64,000 nt of DNA, from the NCBI RefSeq assembly GCF_900111015.1, contig NZ_FOFS01000018.1:1-64000 (forward strand). The letters run 5' to 3'. Shown here piece by piece: positions 38,187 to 47,281 of the stretch (its first letter is position 1; every line of letters begins with the position of its first letter). Both the position numbers and the translations under genes were made by a program. The DNA comes from Solimonas aquatica (lineage in GTDB: Bacteria > Pseudomonadota > Gammaproteobacteria > Nevskiales > Nevskiaceae). The notes under the pieces were generated by a model. It was not told where the DNA came from. It saw only the letters and a program-made list of their open reading frames with translations, and did not search any database.

Positions 38187-41100
38187 ATGCCCTCCGAGAC
38201 CCCCTATCCGCAGCCCCCCGAATCCCAGCCGCTTGTTCTCAAGGAGCAGGACATCGAGACGGCTTTCATCGAGAAGCTGCGTGACCTCAAGTACACCGAG
38301 CGTCCGGACATCCGCGACCGCGCGGCGCTGGAGGCCAACTTCCGCCAGAAGTTTGAGGCGCTCAATCGCGTCCGCCTCACCGATGGCGAGTTCAAGCGCC
38401 TGCTGGACGAGCTGACCATCCCGGACGTGTTCACCGCCGCCCGTGTGCTGCGCGAGAAAAACGGCTTCACCCGCGAGGACGGCACCCCGCTGACCTACAC
38501 CCTGGTCAACCTCAAGGACTGGTGCAAGAACGACTTCGAGGTCATCCACCAGCTGCGCATCAACACCGATTACAGCCACCACCGCTACGACGTGCTGTTG
38601 CTGATCAACGGCGTGCCAGTGGTCCAGGTGGAGCTCAAGACCTTGAGCGTCAACCCGCGCCGGGCCATGGAGCAGATCGTCGAGTACAAGAACGATCCGG
38701 GCAATGGCTATACCCGCACGCTGCTCTGCTTCGTGCAGCTGTTCGTGGTCAGCAACCGCACCGACACGGTCTACTTCGCCAACAACAACGCCCGGCACTT
38801 TACCTTTAATGCCGATGAGCGCTTTCTGCCCGTGTATCGCTGGGCCGACCGCGACAACAAGCCCGTCAGCCATCTGGACGATTTCGCCGACCGCTTCCTG
38901 CAGAAGTGCGAGCTGGGCCGCATGATCAGCCGCTACATGGTGCTGATTCAGAGTGAGCAGAAGCTGCTGATGATGCGGCCGTACCAGATCTATGCGGTGC
39001 AGGCCATCGTGGACTGCATCGAGCAGAACTGCGGCAATGGCTACATCTGGCACACCACCGGCAGCGGCAAGACGCTCACCTCCTTCAAGGCCGCCACGCT
39101 GCTGAAGGAGAACGAGCAGATCGAAAAATGCCTGTTCGTGGTGGACCGCAAAGACCTGGACCGCCAGACGCGCGAGGAATTCAACAAGTTCCAGGAAGGC
39201 TGCGTGGAGGAAAACACCAACACCGCCACCCTGGTCCGCCGCCTGCTGTCCGACGACAAGGCCGACAAGGTCATCGTCACCACCATCCAGAAGCTGGGCC
39301 TGGCGCTGGACGAAAGCAGCGCCCGCAACACCCAGCGCCTGCGCGAGAACAAGAAAACCTACCGCGAGCTGCTCGCACCGCTGGCATCCAGGCGCATCGT
39401 GTTCATCTTCGACGAATGCCACCGCTCGCAGTTCGGCGAGAACCACGCAGCGATCAAGGCCTTCTTCCCGCGGGCGCAGCTGTTCGGCTTCACCGGCACG
39501 CCGATCTTCGAGCAGAACGCCTCACAGAAGCAGTTCGAGGGCGAGCAGGGTTCCTTCCGCACCACCGAAGACCTGTTCCAGCGCGAGCTGCACGCCTACA
39601 CCATCACCCACGCCATCGAAGACAAGAACGTCCTGCGGTTTCACGTGGACTTCTTTCGTGCCGAGGGCAAGGAACTGCCGGCCGCCGGGCAGACGTTCAC
39701 CAAGCGCGCCATCGTTGAAGCCATTCTCGACAAGCACGAGGCCGCCACCCAGGCGCGCCGCTTCAACGCCCTGTTCGCCACCGCGTCGATCAGCGACGCG
39801 ATCGAATACTACGAGTTGTTCCAGAGTCTTCAGCGCGAGCGGCAGGCGGCCGATCCGGCCTTTGTGCCACTGAAGATCGTCTGCGTGTTCTCGCCACCGG
39901 CAGAAGGCAATCCGGATGTGAAGCAGCTCCAGGAAGACCTGGCCCAGGAGTCGTCCGAGTACGCCATTCAGGCCGGCGAAGACGCGGAGAAGAAGAAAAG
40001 CGAGATTGAGCGCAAGAAGGAAGCGCTCAAGGCCATCATCGCCGACTACAACGCCCGCTACGGCAGCAACCACAGCATCGGCGAGTTTGATCTCTACTAC
40101 CAGGACGTGCAGAAGCGCATCAAGGATCAGCAGTTCCCCAATGCCGACCTGCCGCGCAAGGGCGAGGAGAAGATCGACATCACCCTGGTGGTGGATATGC
40201 TGCTCACCGGCTTCGACTCCAAGTACCTGAACACCTTGTACGTGGACAAGAACCTCAAGCACCACGGCCTGATCCAGGCCTTCTCGCGCACCAACCGCGT
40301 GCTCAACGCCACCAAGCCGCACGGCCAGATTCTGGACTTCCGCGCCCAGCAGAAGCAGGTGGACGAGGCCATCACCCTGTTCTCCGGTGGCAAGAGCGAC
40401 AAGGCCCGCGAGATCTGGCTGGTGGACCCGGCGCCCACCGTCGTAGACAAGCTCAAGGACGCGCTGGCCAAGCTCGGCGACTTCCTGCAATCGCAGGACC
40501 TGCCGCCGGCACCGGAGAGCGTGCCGGCGCTCAAAGGCGACGAAGCCCGCGCCATGTTCATCGAGCGCTTCCGCGAGGTGCAGCGCCTCAAGACCCAGCT
40601 CGACCAGTACACGGACCTGAAGCCCGAGCTAAAAGCGCAAGTGGAAGCCCTGCTGCCGCCGGATCAACTCAATGCCTATCGCGGCGTGTACCTGGGCACT
40701 GCCCAGCGCCTCAAGGAGCAGCAGAACAAGACCGGCGACAAGGCGCCCATCCCGCAGGTGGACCAGCTCGACTTCGAGTTCGTGCTGTTCGCCTCCGCCC
40801 TTATCGACTACGACTACATCATGAAGCTGCTGGCCAACTTCTCCTCGAAGACACCGGGCCGGCAGAGCATGAACCGCGAACAGCTCATCGGCCTGATTGC
40901 CGCCGATGCCAAGTTCATCGACGAGCGCGAGCTGATTACTGACTACGTTTGGACCTTGCGGGAGGGCAGCGGCGAGACGCTGCAACAGATCGAGGCCGGC
41001 TACGTCCGCTTCAAGGCGGAGCGCTTGAGCGCGGAGCTTTCAGCCATCGCCACTCAGCACGGCCTTGTGCCCGAGCGGCTGCAAGCCTTCACCGACGCCA

Positions 41101-41273
41101 TTCTGCAACGCATGGTGTTTGACGGTGAGCAGCTTACCGAGCTGCTGGCGCCGCTGGGTCTGGGATGGCGCGAACGGCGCGTGAAGGAACTGGCACTGAT
41201 GGACGCGCTGCTGCCCGTGCTCAAGAAGCGGGCGGCGGGGCGGGAGATTTCCGGATTGAGCGCATACGAATAA
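38187..41273 (+). CDS. hsdR: Type I restriction enzyme, R subunit (type IC-like)
   Basis: 1028 residues. The nuclease residues Asp135, Glu149 and Lys151 have the same spacing as the D-(x13)-ExK triad of EcoR124I. The motor has Walker A TTGSGKT (to Thr296), DECH (409-412) and FTGTP. Length and N-terminal pattern match the EcoR124I/EcoprrI group. HsdR translocates and cuts unmodified DNA in complex with HsdM and HsdS. It heads a five-gene operon, and its TAA overlaps the hsdS ATG (TAATG). Confidence 0.95.
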   Translation: MPSETPYPQPPESQPLVLKEQDIETAFIEKLRDLKYTERPDIRDRAALEANFRQKFEALNRVRLTDGEFKRLLDELTIPDVFTAARVLREKNGFTREDGTPLTYTLVNLKDWCKNDFEVIHQLRINTDYSHHRYDVLLLINGVPVVQVELKTLSVNPRRAMEQIVEYKNDPGNGYTRTLLCFVQLFVVSNRTDTVYFANNNARHFTFNADERFLPVYRWADRDNKPVSHLDDFADRFLQKCELGRMISRYMVLIQSEQKLLMMRPYQIYAVQAIVDCIEQNCGNGYIWHTTGSGKTLTSFKAATLLKENEQIEKCLFVVDRKDLDRQTREEFNKFQEGCVEENTNTATLVRRLLSDDKADKVIVTTIQKLGLALDESSARNTQRLRENKKTYRELLAPLASRRIVFIFDECHRSQFGENHAAIKAFFPRAQLFGFTGTPIFEQNASQKQFEGEQGSFRTTEDLFQRELHAYTITHAIEDKNVLRFHVDFFRAEGKELPAAGQTFTKRAIVEAILDKHEAATQARRFNALFATASISDAIEYYELFQSLQRERQAADPAFVPLKIVCVFSPPAEGNPDVKQLQEDLAQESSEYAIQAGEDAEKKKSEIERKKEALKAIIADYNARYGSNHSIGEFDLYYQDVQKRIKDQQFPNADLPRKGEEKIDITLVVDMLLTGFDSKYLNTLYVDKNLKHHGLIQAFSRTNRVLNATKPHGQILDFRAQQKQVDEAITLFSGGKSDKAREIWLVDPAPTVVDKLKDALAKLGDFLQSQDLPPAPESVPALKGDEARAMFIERFREVQRLKTQLDQYTDLKPELKAQVEALLPPDQLNAYRGVYLGTAQRLKEQQNKTGDKAPIPQVDQLDFEFVLFASALIDYDYIMKLLANFSSKTPGRQSMNREQLIGLIAADAKFIDERELITDYVWTLREGSGETLQQIEAGYVRFKAERLSAELSAIATQHGLVPERLQAFTDAILQRMVFDGEQLTELLAPLGLGWRERRVKELALMDALLPVLKKRAAGREISGLSAYE

Positions 41274-42520
41274 TGAAAGCCTCAGACGCGCTCACACCAA
41301 AGCTGCGATTCCCGGAGTTTGAGGGCGAATGGAAATCAGTCCCGGTTGGTGATTTCTTTGATCTCGCCGATAGAGCTGAAAAGGCGGCGTCTTTTGAGAA
41401 GGAAAAACTTCTTACCGTCAGACTCCATGCAAATGGCGTGACAAAAAATGAGAAGACAACACTCACTGGTGGTGCGAGCTACTTCCAACGCCGTGCCGGT
41501 CAATTCATCTTCTCGAAAATAGATTTGCTCAACGGCGCTTTTGGAGTCGTACCGGCTGAGCTGGATGGTTTCGCCTCATCGTCAGACGTTCCAGCGTTTT
41601 CGTTCAACACCAAACATGCGCCGGCGTTCTTTCTGAGTTGGCTCAAGTCGAGTTATCAGCGTCTTGAAATCGAGCGAACCGGAACGAGCAGTACGCTGAA
41701 GCGAGTTTCACCTGAGGCGTTCCTCAAGGTCGCAATCTCAGCGCCTACTAAAGCCGAACAACAAAAAATCGCCGAGTGCCTGAGCACGCTGGACGAGCTG
41801 ATCGATGCGGCAAGCCAAAAACTCGACGCGCTCAAGGCCCACAAAAAAGGGCTCATGCAGCAACTCTTCCCCCGCGAAGGCGAAACCCTCCCCCGCCTCC
41901 GCTTTCCCGAGTTTCAGGACGCGCCGGAGTGGGAGCAGAAGATACTGGGCGGCCTCTCGACGATTGTTCGCGGAGGCTCTCCTCGCCCCATCGATGGCTA
42001 TCTGACCAAGCTGCCAGATGGATTGAACTGGCTAAAAATCGGTGACGTCGATAAAGAATCGAAGTTCGTAACTCAAACTGAAGAGCGCGTTCGGCCAGAA
42101 GCTCTCAGCAAGACTAGAGAGGTCTTCCCAGGCGACCTAATTCTGTCCAACTCAATGAGTTTCGGTCGGCCATACATCCTGAAGATCAGAACCTGCATCC
42201 ACGACGGCTGGATTGCAGTGACTTGTCTCTCGAAGTTGATTGACCGTGATTTTCTTTACTACGCCATCGGCGCGCCAAGCAGCCAAAGTTTCTTCAATGA
42301 TCAGGCGGCTGGAGGCGGCGTTAAAAATCTCAACGCAGACATCATCAAGTCCCTAGCCATCGCTCACCCAACCGTCGCAGAACAACAGCGCATCGCCTCC
42401 TGCCTCTCCTCCCTCGACGACCTGATCGCCGCCCAAAGCGACCAGCTCGAAGCCCTCAAGACCCACAAGAAAGGGCTCATGCAGCAGCTTTTCCCTTCCC
42501 CTGTTGAGGCCGAGGGTTAA
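41273..42520 (+). CDS. hsdS: Type I restriction enzyme, S (specificity) subunit
   Basis: 415 residues. Two target-recognition domains each start LRFPEF. Each is followed by a conserved coiled-coil repeat (QQKIAECLSTLDELI and QQRIASCLSSLDDLI, both ending KGLMQQLFP). The subunit selects the bipartite DNA site for restriction and methylation. The first recognition domain is close to 50% GC, well below hsdR, which is typical of swapped specificity modules. The start overlaps the hsdR stop codon; prrC follows after five bases. The target sequence cannot be predicted. Confidence 0.94.
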   Translation: MKASDALTPKLRFPEFEGEWKSVPVGDFFDLADRAEKAASFEKEKLLTVRLHANGVTKNEKTTLTGGASYFQRRAGQFIFSKIDLLNGAFGVVPAELDGFASSSDVPAFSFNTKHAPAFFLSWLKSSYQRLEIERTGTSSTLKRVSPEAFLKVAISAPTKAEQQKIAECLSTLDELIDAASQKLDALKAHKKGLMQQLFPREGETLPRLRFPEFQDAPEWEQKILGGLSTIVRGGSPRPIDGYLTKLPDGLNWLKIGDVDKESKFVTQTEERVRPEALSKTREVFPGDLILSNSMSFGRPYILKIRTCIHDGWIAVTCLSKLIDRDFLYYAIGAPSSQSFFNDQAAGGGVKNLNADIIKSLAIAHPTVAEQQRIASCLSSLDDLIAAQSDQLEALKTHKKGLMQQLFPSPVEAEG

Positions 42521-42525
42521 GCGCC

Positions 42526-43710
42526 ATGCCGTTCGCCGACCTCACCGAACTGGCCACGCACCTCCGTCAGGAGTTACAGAACAAGAAGTGCATCCTGCTA
42601 TACGCCTACAACGGCACCGGCAAGACGCGCCTCTCCACGGCCTTCAAGGACTTAGGAAAGCGCCTCGAAACTGAGCGGTTAACAACTGAGACTGACGAGC
42701 CCATCGAGACGGAAGATGGGCAAAGTATCGAGGTCAACGTCTGGCGGGGCGATACGCTTTACTTCAATGCCTTCACAGAAGACCTGTTCTCCTGGGACAA
42801 TGATCTCGTGGATGATCGTGAGCGGGTACTGAAGCTCAACCGGGATTCCACCTTCTTTGCTGGCCTCGACGATCTGGAGATGGATAACCGCATCCGACCA
42901 CTGCTGAGTCGCTATGCGGATTTTGATTTCCGGATCGATACCGAAGTATGGGAGGTGAGCTTTTCGCGCGATATCACGACGGGCGAGGGCGCGGCGGCGA
43001 CCACAACGACGCTGTATGACATCAAGGTTTCTCGCGGCGAAGAGAATATTTTCATCTGGTGCTTCTTCCTCGCCATCGTGCAGCTCGCCATGGACGACGA
43101 CGGCAGCGGTCCGTACCGCTGGGTGAAGTACGTTTACATCGACGATCCGATTTCGTCGCTCGATGAGCACAATGCGATTACCGTCGCTAATCATCTCGCG
43201 CAGATGCTCAAGCGCCAGGGCAATCGACTCAAGACGGTTATCTCCACCCACCACCCACTGTTCTTCAACGTCTTGTGGAACGAGTTCAGGAACGCGAGCA
43301 AGTATTTCCTGAGCCGGACCGCGCCGGGCGGCTACGAGTTGCGCGAAACTGGAGATACACCTTATTTCCACCACGTGGCAGCGCTGGCGGAGCTTTATCG
43401 GGCGGACCAGTCGGGACGCCTGTTCACGCACCACTTCAACATGCTGCGCAGCGTGATGGAGAAGACCGCGAGCTTTCACGGGCACAAGGGCTTCTCCGCC
43501 TGCATCCGGCAGGACGATGACGATAGTGACGCAGTGCTTCACACCCGCCTCGTCAATATCATGAGCCACGGCAACTACTCGCTATATGAGCCGCAGGAGA
43601 TGCTGGAGGAGAACAAGCGTTACTTCCGCAAGATTCTCCACGGGTTCATCGCGCGCTATCCGTTCAACCCGGAGCTGTTTCCCAGCGCGCCTAACAGCGG
43701 AACGTCCTGA
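42526..43710 (+). CDS. prrC: PrrC-like anticodon nuclease
   Basis: 394 residues, near the 396 of E. coli PrrC. The N-terminal ABC-type NTPase has Walker A AYNGTGKT (27-34), FNAFTEDLFSWDND, signature VSRGEE (168-173) and Walker B/D-loop YVYIDDPISSLD (202-213). The C-terminal nuclease part has MLRSVMEKTASF and NIMSHGN. Arg308, Glu312 and His348 line up with the Arg320-Glu324-His356 triad of PrrC. PrrC cuts tRNA-Lys in the anticodon loop when a phage disables the associated restriction enzyme. Asp277 matches the PrrC anticodon-recognition aspartate less surely. Alignment is from memory. Its TGA overlaps the rhuM ATG. Confidence 0.87.
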   Translation: MPFADLTELATHLRQELQNKKCILLYAYNGTGKTRLSTAFKDLGKRLETERLTTETDEPIETEDGQSIEVNVWRGDTLYFNAFTEDLFSWDNDLVDDRERVLKLNRDSTFFAGLDDLEMDNRIRPLLSRYADFDFRIDTEVWEVSFSRDITTGEGAAATTTTLYDIKVSRGEENIFIWCFFLAIVQLAMDDDGSGPYRWVKYVYIDDPISSLDEHNAITVANHLAQMLKRQGNRLKTVISTHHPLFFNVLWNEFRNASKYFLSRTAPGGYELRETGDTPYFHHVAALAELYRADQSGRLFTHHFNMLRSVMEKTASFHGHKGFSACIRQDDDDSDAVLHTRLVNIMSHGNYSLYEPQEMLEENKRYFRKILHGFIARYPFNPELFPSAPNSGTS

Positions 43711-44717
43711 TGCTGATCCTCTACACCACCGAAGACGGCAAAAGCCAGATTAAGCTGCGGGCTGATCAGCAGACTGTCTGGCTGACGCAGCTCGAAATGG
43801 CGGAGCTGTTTGACGCCAGCAAGCAGAACATCTCCCTTCACCTGAAAAATATCTTTGAAGACGGGGAATTAGACCCTGCGGCAACTGTCAAGGAATCCTT
43901 GACAGTTCAGGTCGAAGGCGAGCGCGAGATCCGCCGGCCCGTCACGCTGTACAACCTGGACGCCATTCTGGCGGTCGGCTACCGCGTACGCTCGCCGCGT
44001 GGCGTGCAGTTCCGTCGCTGGGCGTCCACCATCCTCAAGGAGTACCTGCTCAAGGGCTTCGCGATGGACGACGAGCGGCTGAAGAACCCGGACGGCCGCC
44101 CGGACTACTTCGACGAGATGCTGGCGCGCATTCGCGACATCCGTGCCTCTGAGAAGCGCTTCTACCAGAAAGTGCGCGATCTGTTCGCGCTGTGCGTCGA
44201 CTACGACAAGACCGACCGCGCCACCCAGCAGTTCTTTGCCACGGTGCAGAATCTGCTGATCTATGCGGTGACCCGCCAGACGGCTGCCGAGCTGGTGATG
44301 GCGCGCGCCAATCCGGATGATGCCAACTTTGGTCTACTCAGCTGGAAGGGCAGCAAGGTGCGCAAGGCGGACATCCTCGTCGCCAAGAATTATCTGACGG
44401 AAGATGAAATCGACACCCTGAACCGGCTCGTGGTGATCTTTCTGGAAACCGCCGAGTTGCGCGCCAAGAACCGCAAGGAGACGCGCATGGCGTTCTGGAA
44501 GGAGAATGTCGATCAGATCATCACCTCCAACGGCTTTCCCTTGCTCGCGGGCAAGGGCAGCGTGAGCCACGAACAGATGCAAGTCGCCACCGAGGCGCGC
44601 TACGAGGGCTTCGATGCGCGGCGCAAGCAGCAGGAAGCCCTCGCAGACGACGCGGCGGACGAGGCCGAGTTGAAGCAGCTCGAAGCCACGATCAAGCGTC
44701 GCCCCAAGAAATCCTGA
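43710..44717 (+). CDS. RhuM family protein
   Basis: 335 residues. The N-terminal part looks like a DNA-binding module (VWLTQLEMAELFDASKQNIS resembles a helix-turn-helix), followed by the RhuM family core with GYRVRSPRGVQFRRWAS. The C-terminus is lysine/glutamate-rich and helical. RhuM (Virulence_RhuM) proteins recur beside type I restriction genes and in defence islands, but their action is not established. The ATG overlaps the prrC stop codon, and hsdM starts 11 bases after this gene, so it is an integral operon member. Confidence 0.9.
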   Translation: MLILYTTEDGKSQIKLRADQQTVWLTQLEMAELFDASKQNISLHLKNIFEDGELDPAATVKESLTVQVEGEREIRRPVTLYNLDAILAVGYRVRSPRGVQFRRWASTILKEYLLKGFAMDDERLKNPDGRPDYFDEMLARIRDIRASEKRFYQKVRDLFALCVDYDKTDRATQQFFATVQNLLIYAVTRQTAAELVMARANPDDANFGLLSWKGSKVRKADILVAKNYLTEDEIDTLNRLVVIFLETAELRAKNRKETRMAFWKENVDQIITSNGFPLLAGKGSVSHEQMQVATEARYEGFDARRKQQEALADDAADEAELKQLEATIKRRPKKS

Positions 44718-44728
44718 TTGCCCTCTTC

Positions 44729-46360
44729 ATGAACGACAAAGACCAAAAACAACTCGGCAAGACGCTCTGGAACATCGCCGACCAACTGCGCGGTGCGATG
44801 AACGCGGACGACTTCCGCGATTACATGCTGGCGTTTCTCTTTTTGCGCTATCTCTCCGACAACTACGAGGCGGCGGCGAAGAAGGAACTGGGGCCGGATT
44901 ACCCCAAACTGTCCGCAGACGATACCCGCGTGCCGCTGGCCGTTTGGTACGCCGCCAACTCATCAGACGCTGTCGAATTTGAAAAGCAGATGCGCCGCAA
45001 GGTGCATTACGTGATCAAGCCCGAGCATCTCTGGGCCAGCATCGTCGCGCAGGCCAGGCGGCAGAGCGATGACTTGCTGGAAACCCTGCGCGAAGGTTTC
45101 AAGTACATCGAGAACGAGTCGTTCCAGAGCACCTTCAACGGCCTGTTTTCCGAGATCAATCTGGGTTCGGAGAAGTTGGGCCGCAGCCATGCCGACAAGA
45201 ACAAGCGGTTGTGCGAGATCATCAAGGAGATTGCCCGTGGGCTGGCCGAGTTTTCCACGGAAGTGGATGTGCTGGGCGATGCCTACGAATACCTGATCGG
45301 CGAGTTTGCGGCCGGCTCCGGCAAGAAGGCCGGCGAGTTCTACACCCCGCAGCGCATCTCCGACATTCTCTCCGCCATCGTCACGCTGGATAGCCAGGCG
45401 CCGGAAACTGGCACAGTGAAGCACCTGGGCAGCGTGTTCGACTTTGCCTGCGGCTCCGGCTCGCTGCTGCTGAATGTGCGCAAGATGGTTCGGAAGAACC
45501 AGGGCACGATCGGCCGGATCGTCGGTCAGGAAAAGAACATCACCACCTACAACCTCGCGCGCATGAACATGCTGCTGCACGGGGTGAAGGACACCGAGTT
45601 CGAGATCTACCACGGCGACACTCTGCTCAATGACTGGGATTATCTTCGGGAAACCAACCCGGCGAAGATGCCCAAGTTCGATGCCGTGGTCGCCAATCCG
45701 CCCTTCAGCTATCGCTGGGAGCCGAAGGAGGCCATGGGCGAAGACGTGCGCTTCAAGAACCACGGCCTCGCGCCGAAGTCCGCTGCCGACTTCGCGTTTC
45801 TGCTCCATGGCTTTCATTACCTGAAAGACCAGGGTGTGATGGCCATTATCCTGCCGCATGGCGTGCTGTTTCGCGGCGGCGCCGAGGAGCGCATCCGCAC
45901 CAAGCTGCTCACGGATGGGCATATCGATACCGTCATCGGCCTGCCGGCCAACCTGTTTTATTCCACCGGCATTCCGGTCTGCATCCTGGTGCTGAAGAAG
46001 TGCAAGAAGCCGGACGATGTGCTGTTCATCAACGCCGCCGAGCACTTCGACAAGGGCAAGCGCCAGAACACCCTCAGTGACGCGCACATCGAGAAGATTG
46101 TCAGCACCTACCAGTACCGCCGCGAGGAGCCACGCTACGCCAAGCGTGTGTCCATGGCGCGCATTGCCGAGGAAGGCTACAACCTCAACATCTCCCGCTA
46201 CATCAGCACCGCCGTGGCGGAGAAGGAGATCGATCTTCATGCCACGCATCAGCATCTGGTGGAGATCGAAAAGAAGATTCGCGCCGCCACGCAGAAGCAC
46301 AATGCGTTTCTACGGGAATTGAACCTCCCTGCTCTACCAGGCGGCAAAGAGCAGGAATGA
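44729..46360 (+). CDS. hsdM: Type I restriction enzyme, M (methyltransferase) subunit
   Basis: 543 residues. An N-terminal helical domain (DFRDYMLAFLFLRYLSDNY) precedes the N6-adenine methyltransferase core: SAM-binding FDFACGSGSLLLN and catalytic NPPF (323-326). With HsdS it methylates the recognition site; with HsdR it restricts. It is the last gene of the operon, which is unusual because M normally precedes S. The 256 bases after it hold imperfect GC-rich inverted repeats but no gene I can support. Confidence 0.95.
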   Translation: MNDKDQKQLGKTLWNIADQLRGAMNADDFRDYMLAFLFLRYLSDNYEAAAKKELGPDYPKLSADDTRVPLAVWYAANSSDAVEFEKQMRRKVHYVIKPEHLWASIVAQARRQSDDLLETLREGFKYIENESFQSTFNGLFSEINLGSEKLGRSHADKNKRLCEIIKEIARGLAEFSTEVDVLGDAYEYLIGEFAAGSGKKAGEFYTPQRISDILSAIVTLDSQAPETGTVKHLGSVFDFACGSGSLLLNVRKMVRKNQGTIGRIVGQEKNITTYNLARMNMLLHGVKDTEFEIYHGDTLLNDWDYLRETNPAKMPKFDAVVANPPFSYRWEPKEAMGEDVRFKNHGLAPKSAADFAFLLHGFHYLKDQGVMAIILPHGVLFRGGAEERIRTKLLTDGHIDTVIGLPANLFYSTGIPVCILVLKKCKKPDDVLFINAAEHFDKGKRQNTLSDAHIEKIVSTYQYRREEPRYAKRVSMARIAEEGYNLNISRYISTAVAEKEIDLHATHQHLVEIEKKIRAATQKHNAFLRELNLPALPGGKEQE

Positions 46361-46616
46361 GCGTGATTCCACGGCCGCGAAATCTTTGATGTTTGATCCG
46401 CGCGGGAGCCGGCTGCGCCGTTCGAATCGGGCGGGCGAGTCCGCCGAGAAGGCCGGCGGATCTGGCTCCGGCTGACAAACATCCGGACCAGACGTCGTCC
46501 TCAAGGCAGACTTCGGTAATCCCCAAACCAAGGCTCGCAACGCCACAAGGTTTGAAAGTGGTACGGGGCTGAGCCCCAGCTAGGCGCCGCAGCCCGCCAA
46601 CCCCAGCCGCGCCCCC

Positions 46617-46850
46617 TCACTCCTGCAACTGCGTGCTCTGCGTGTCGATCTGCAGGTTCGGATGCTTGCGGCGCACGGCGGTGACGGCTTCTTCGGCGTT
46701 GTTGGCCAGCTGGCTGACGTCGAAGCCCACCAGCTCGGCGCTGAGCGGCTCGCCGGCGGCGTTCTTCGCCAGCTTGCGGCGCCAGAAGTCGAAGTAGTCT
46801 TTCTCGCGGCCGGAATGAATCACTTTGATCAGATAATGGGCTTTGGCCAT
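46617..46850 (-). CDS. Small conserved hypothetical protein
   Basis: 77 residues starting MAKAHYLIKVIHSGREKDYF. It is mixed alpha/beta, with no membrane segment. I do not recognise a named family. The start ATG 46850 follows a GGAGTATCCCG stretch on the minus strand. It sits just downstream of another small gene on the same strand (15-base gap) and probably shares its transcript. It marks the return to core DNA after the restriction operon. Confidence 0.6.
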   Translation of the reverse strand: MAKAHYLIKVIHSGREKDYFDFWRRKLAKNAAGEPLSAELVGFDVSQLANNAEEAVTAVRRKHPNLQIDTQSTQLQE

Positions 46851-46865
46851 CGGGATACTCCTGCT

Positions 46866-47024
46866 TCAGGTGGAGGGCGCAGCGTCGGATTCCGGCGTCT
46901 GGCCAGGGGCGGCTTCGGTATCGCTCGCCTTGGCTGCGGTCTTGCGCAGCTCCTTCTCTTCCTTTTTCTTTTTCTTCGCCAGTTCTTTCTGGCGCTTCTC
47001 GAAACGGTAATTGGGCGTGGCCAT
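46866..47024 (-). CDS. Small lysine-rich hypothetical protein
   Basis: 52 residues from ATG 47024 (or 54 from 47030). It starts MATPNYRFEKRQKELAKKKK, a strongly charged helix, and ends in an acidic tail. Short proteins of this kind occur widely in Proteobacteria without known function and may bind nucleic acid or ribosomes. The codon pattern and the tandem neighbour support it as real. Confidence 0.6.
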   Translation of the reverse strand: MATPNYRFEKRQKELAKKKKKEEKELRKTAAKASDTEAAPGQTPESDAAPST

Positions 47025-47281
47025 GGACATGCGCTCCGTCTGGGATGGCGTTTGCGGTGCCATCAACTGCGGTGGTGGCCGGTGTGGGCGGAAGCGGGTC
47101 GGGCGCGCAACAGCGCCAAGTCCGGCTGACTCCGCCCGCTGCTCGGGGGAAAAGCGATAAGCCGCTAAAGCCAGGCATCCGTGCCGTGGTGCGCGGCGGC
47201 TGCGTGCAAGCGCAGCTGCAAGGGGCGCGCGAGCTTACGCGCCTTGTCGCTCGAAGTCGAATGCCTGAGTGCAGAAGACGG

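Noticed and set aside
42526-43710. Reading prrC as RloC or as a generic SMC-like ATPase
   Set aside because: Too short and lacks the coiled-coil/zinc-hook insertion of RloC; the C-terminal triad and motifs fit PrrC.
38187-46360. Restriction operon as part of a prophage or integrative element
   Set aside because: No integrase, tRNA end, att repeat or phage gene is visible at either edge.
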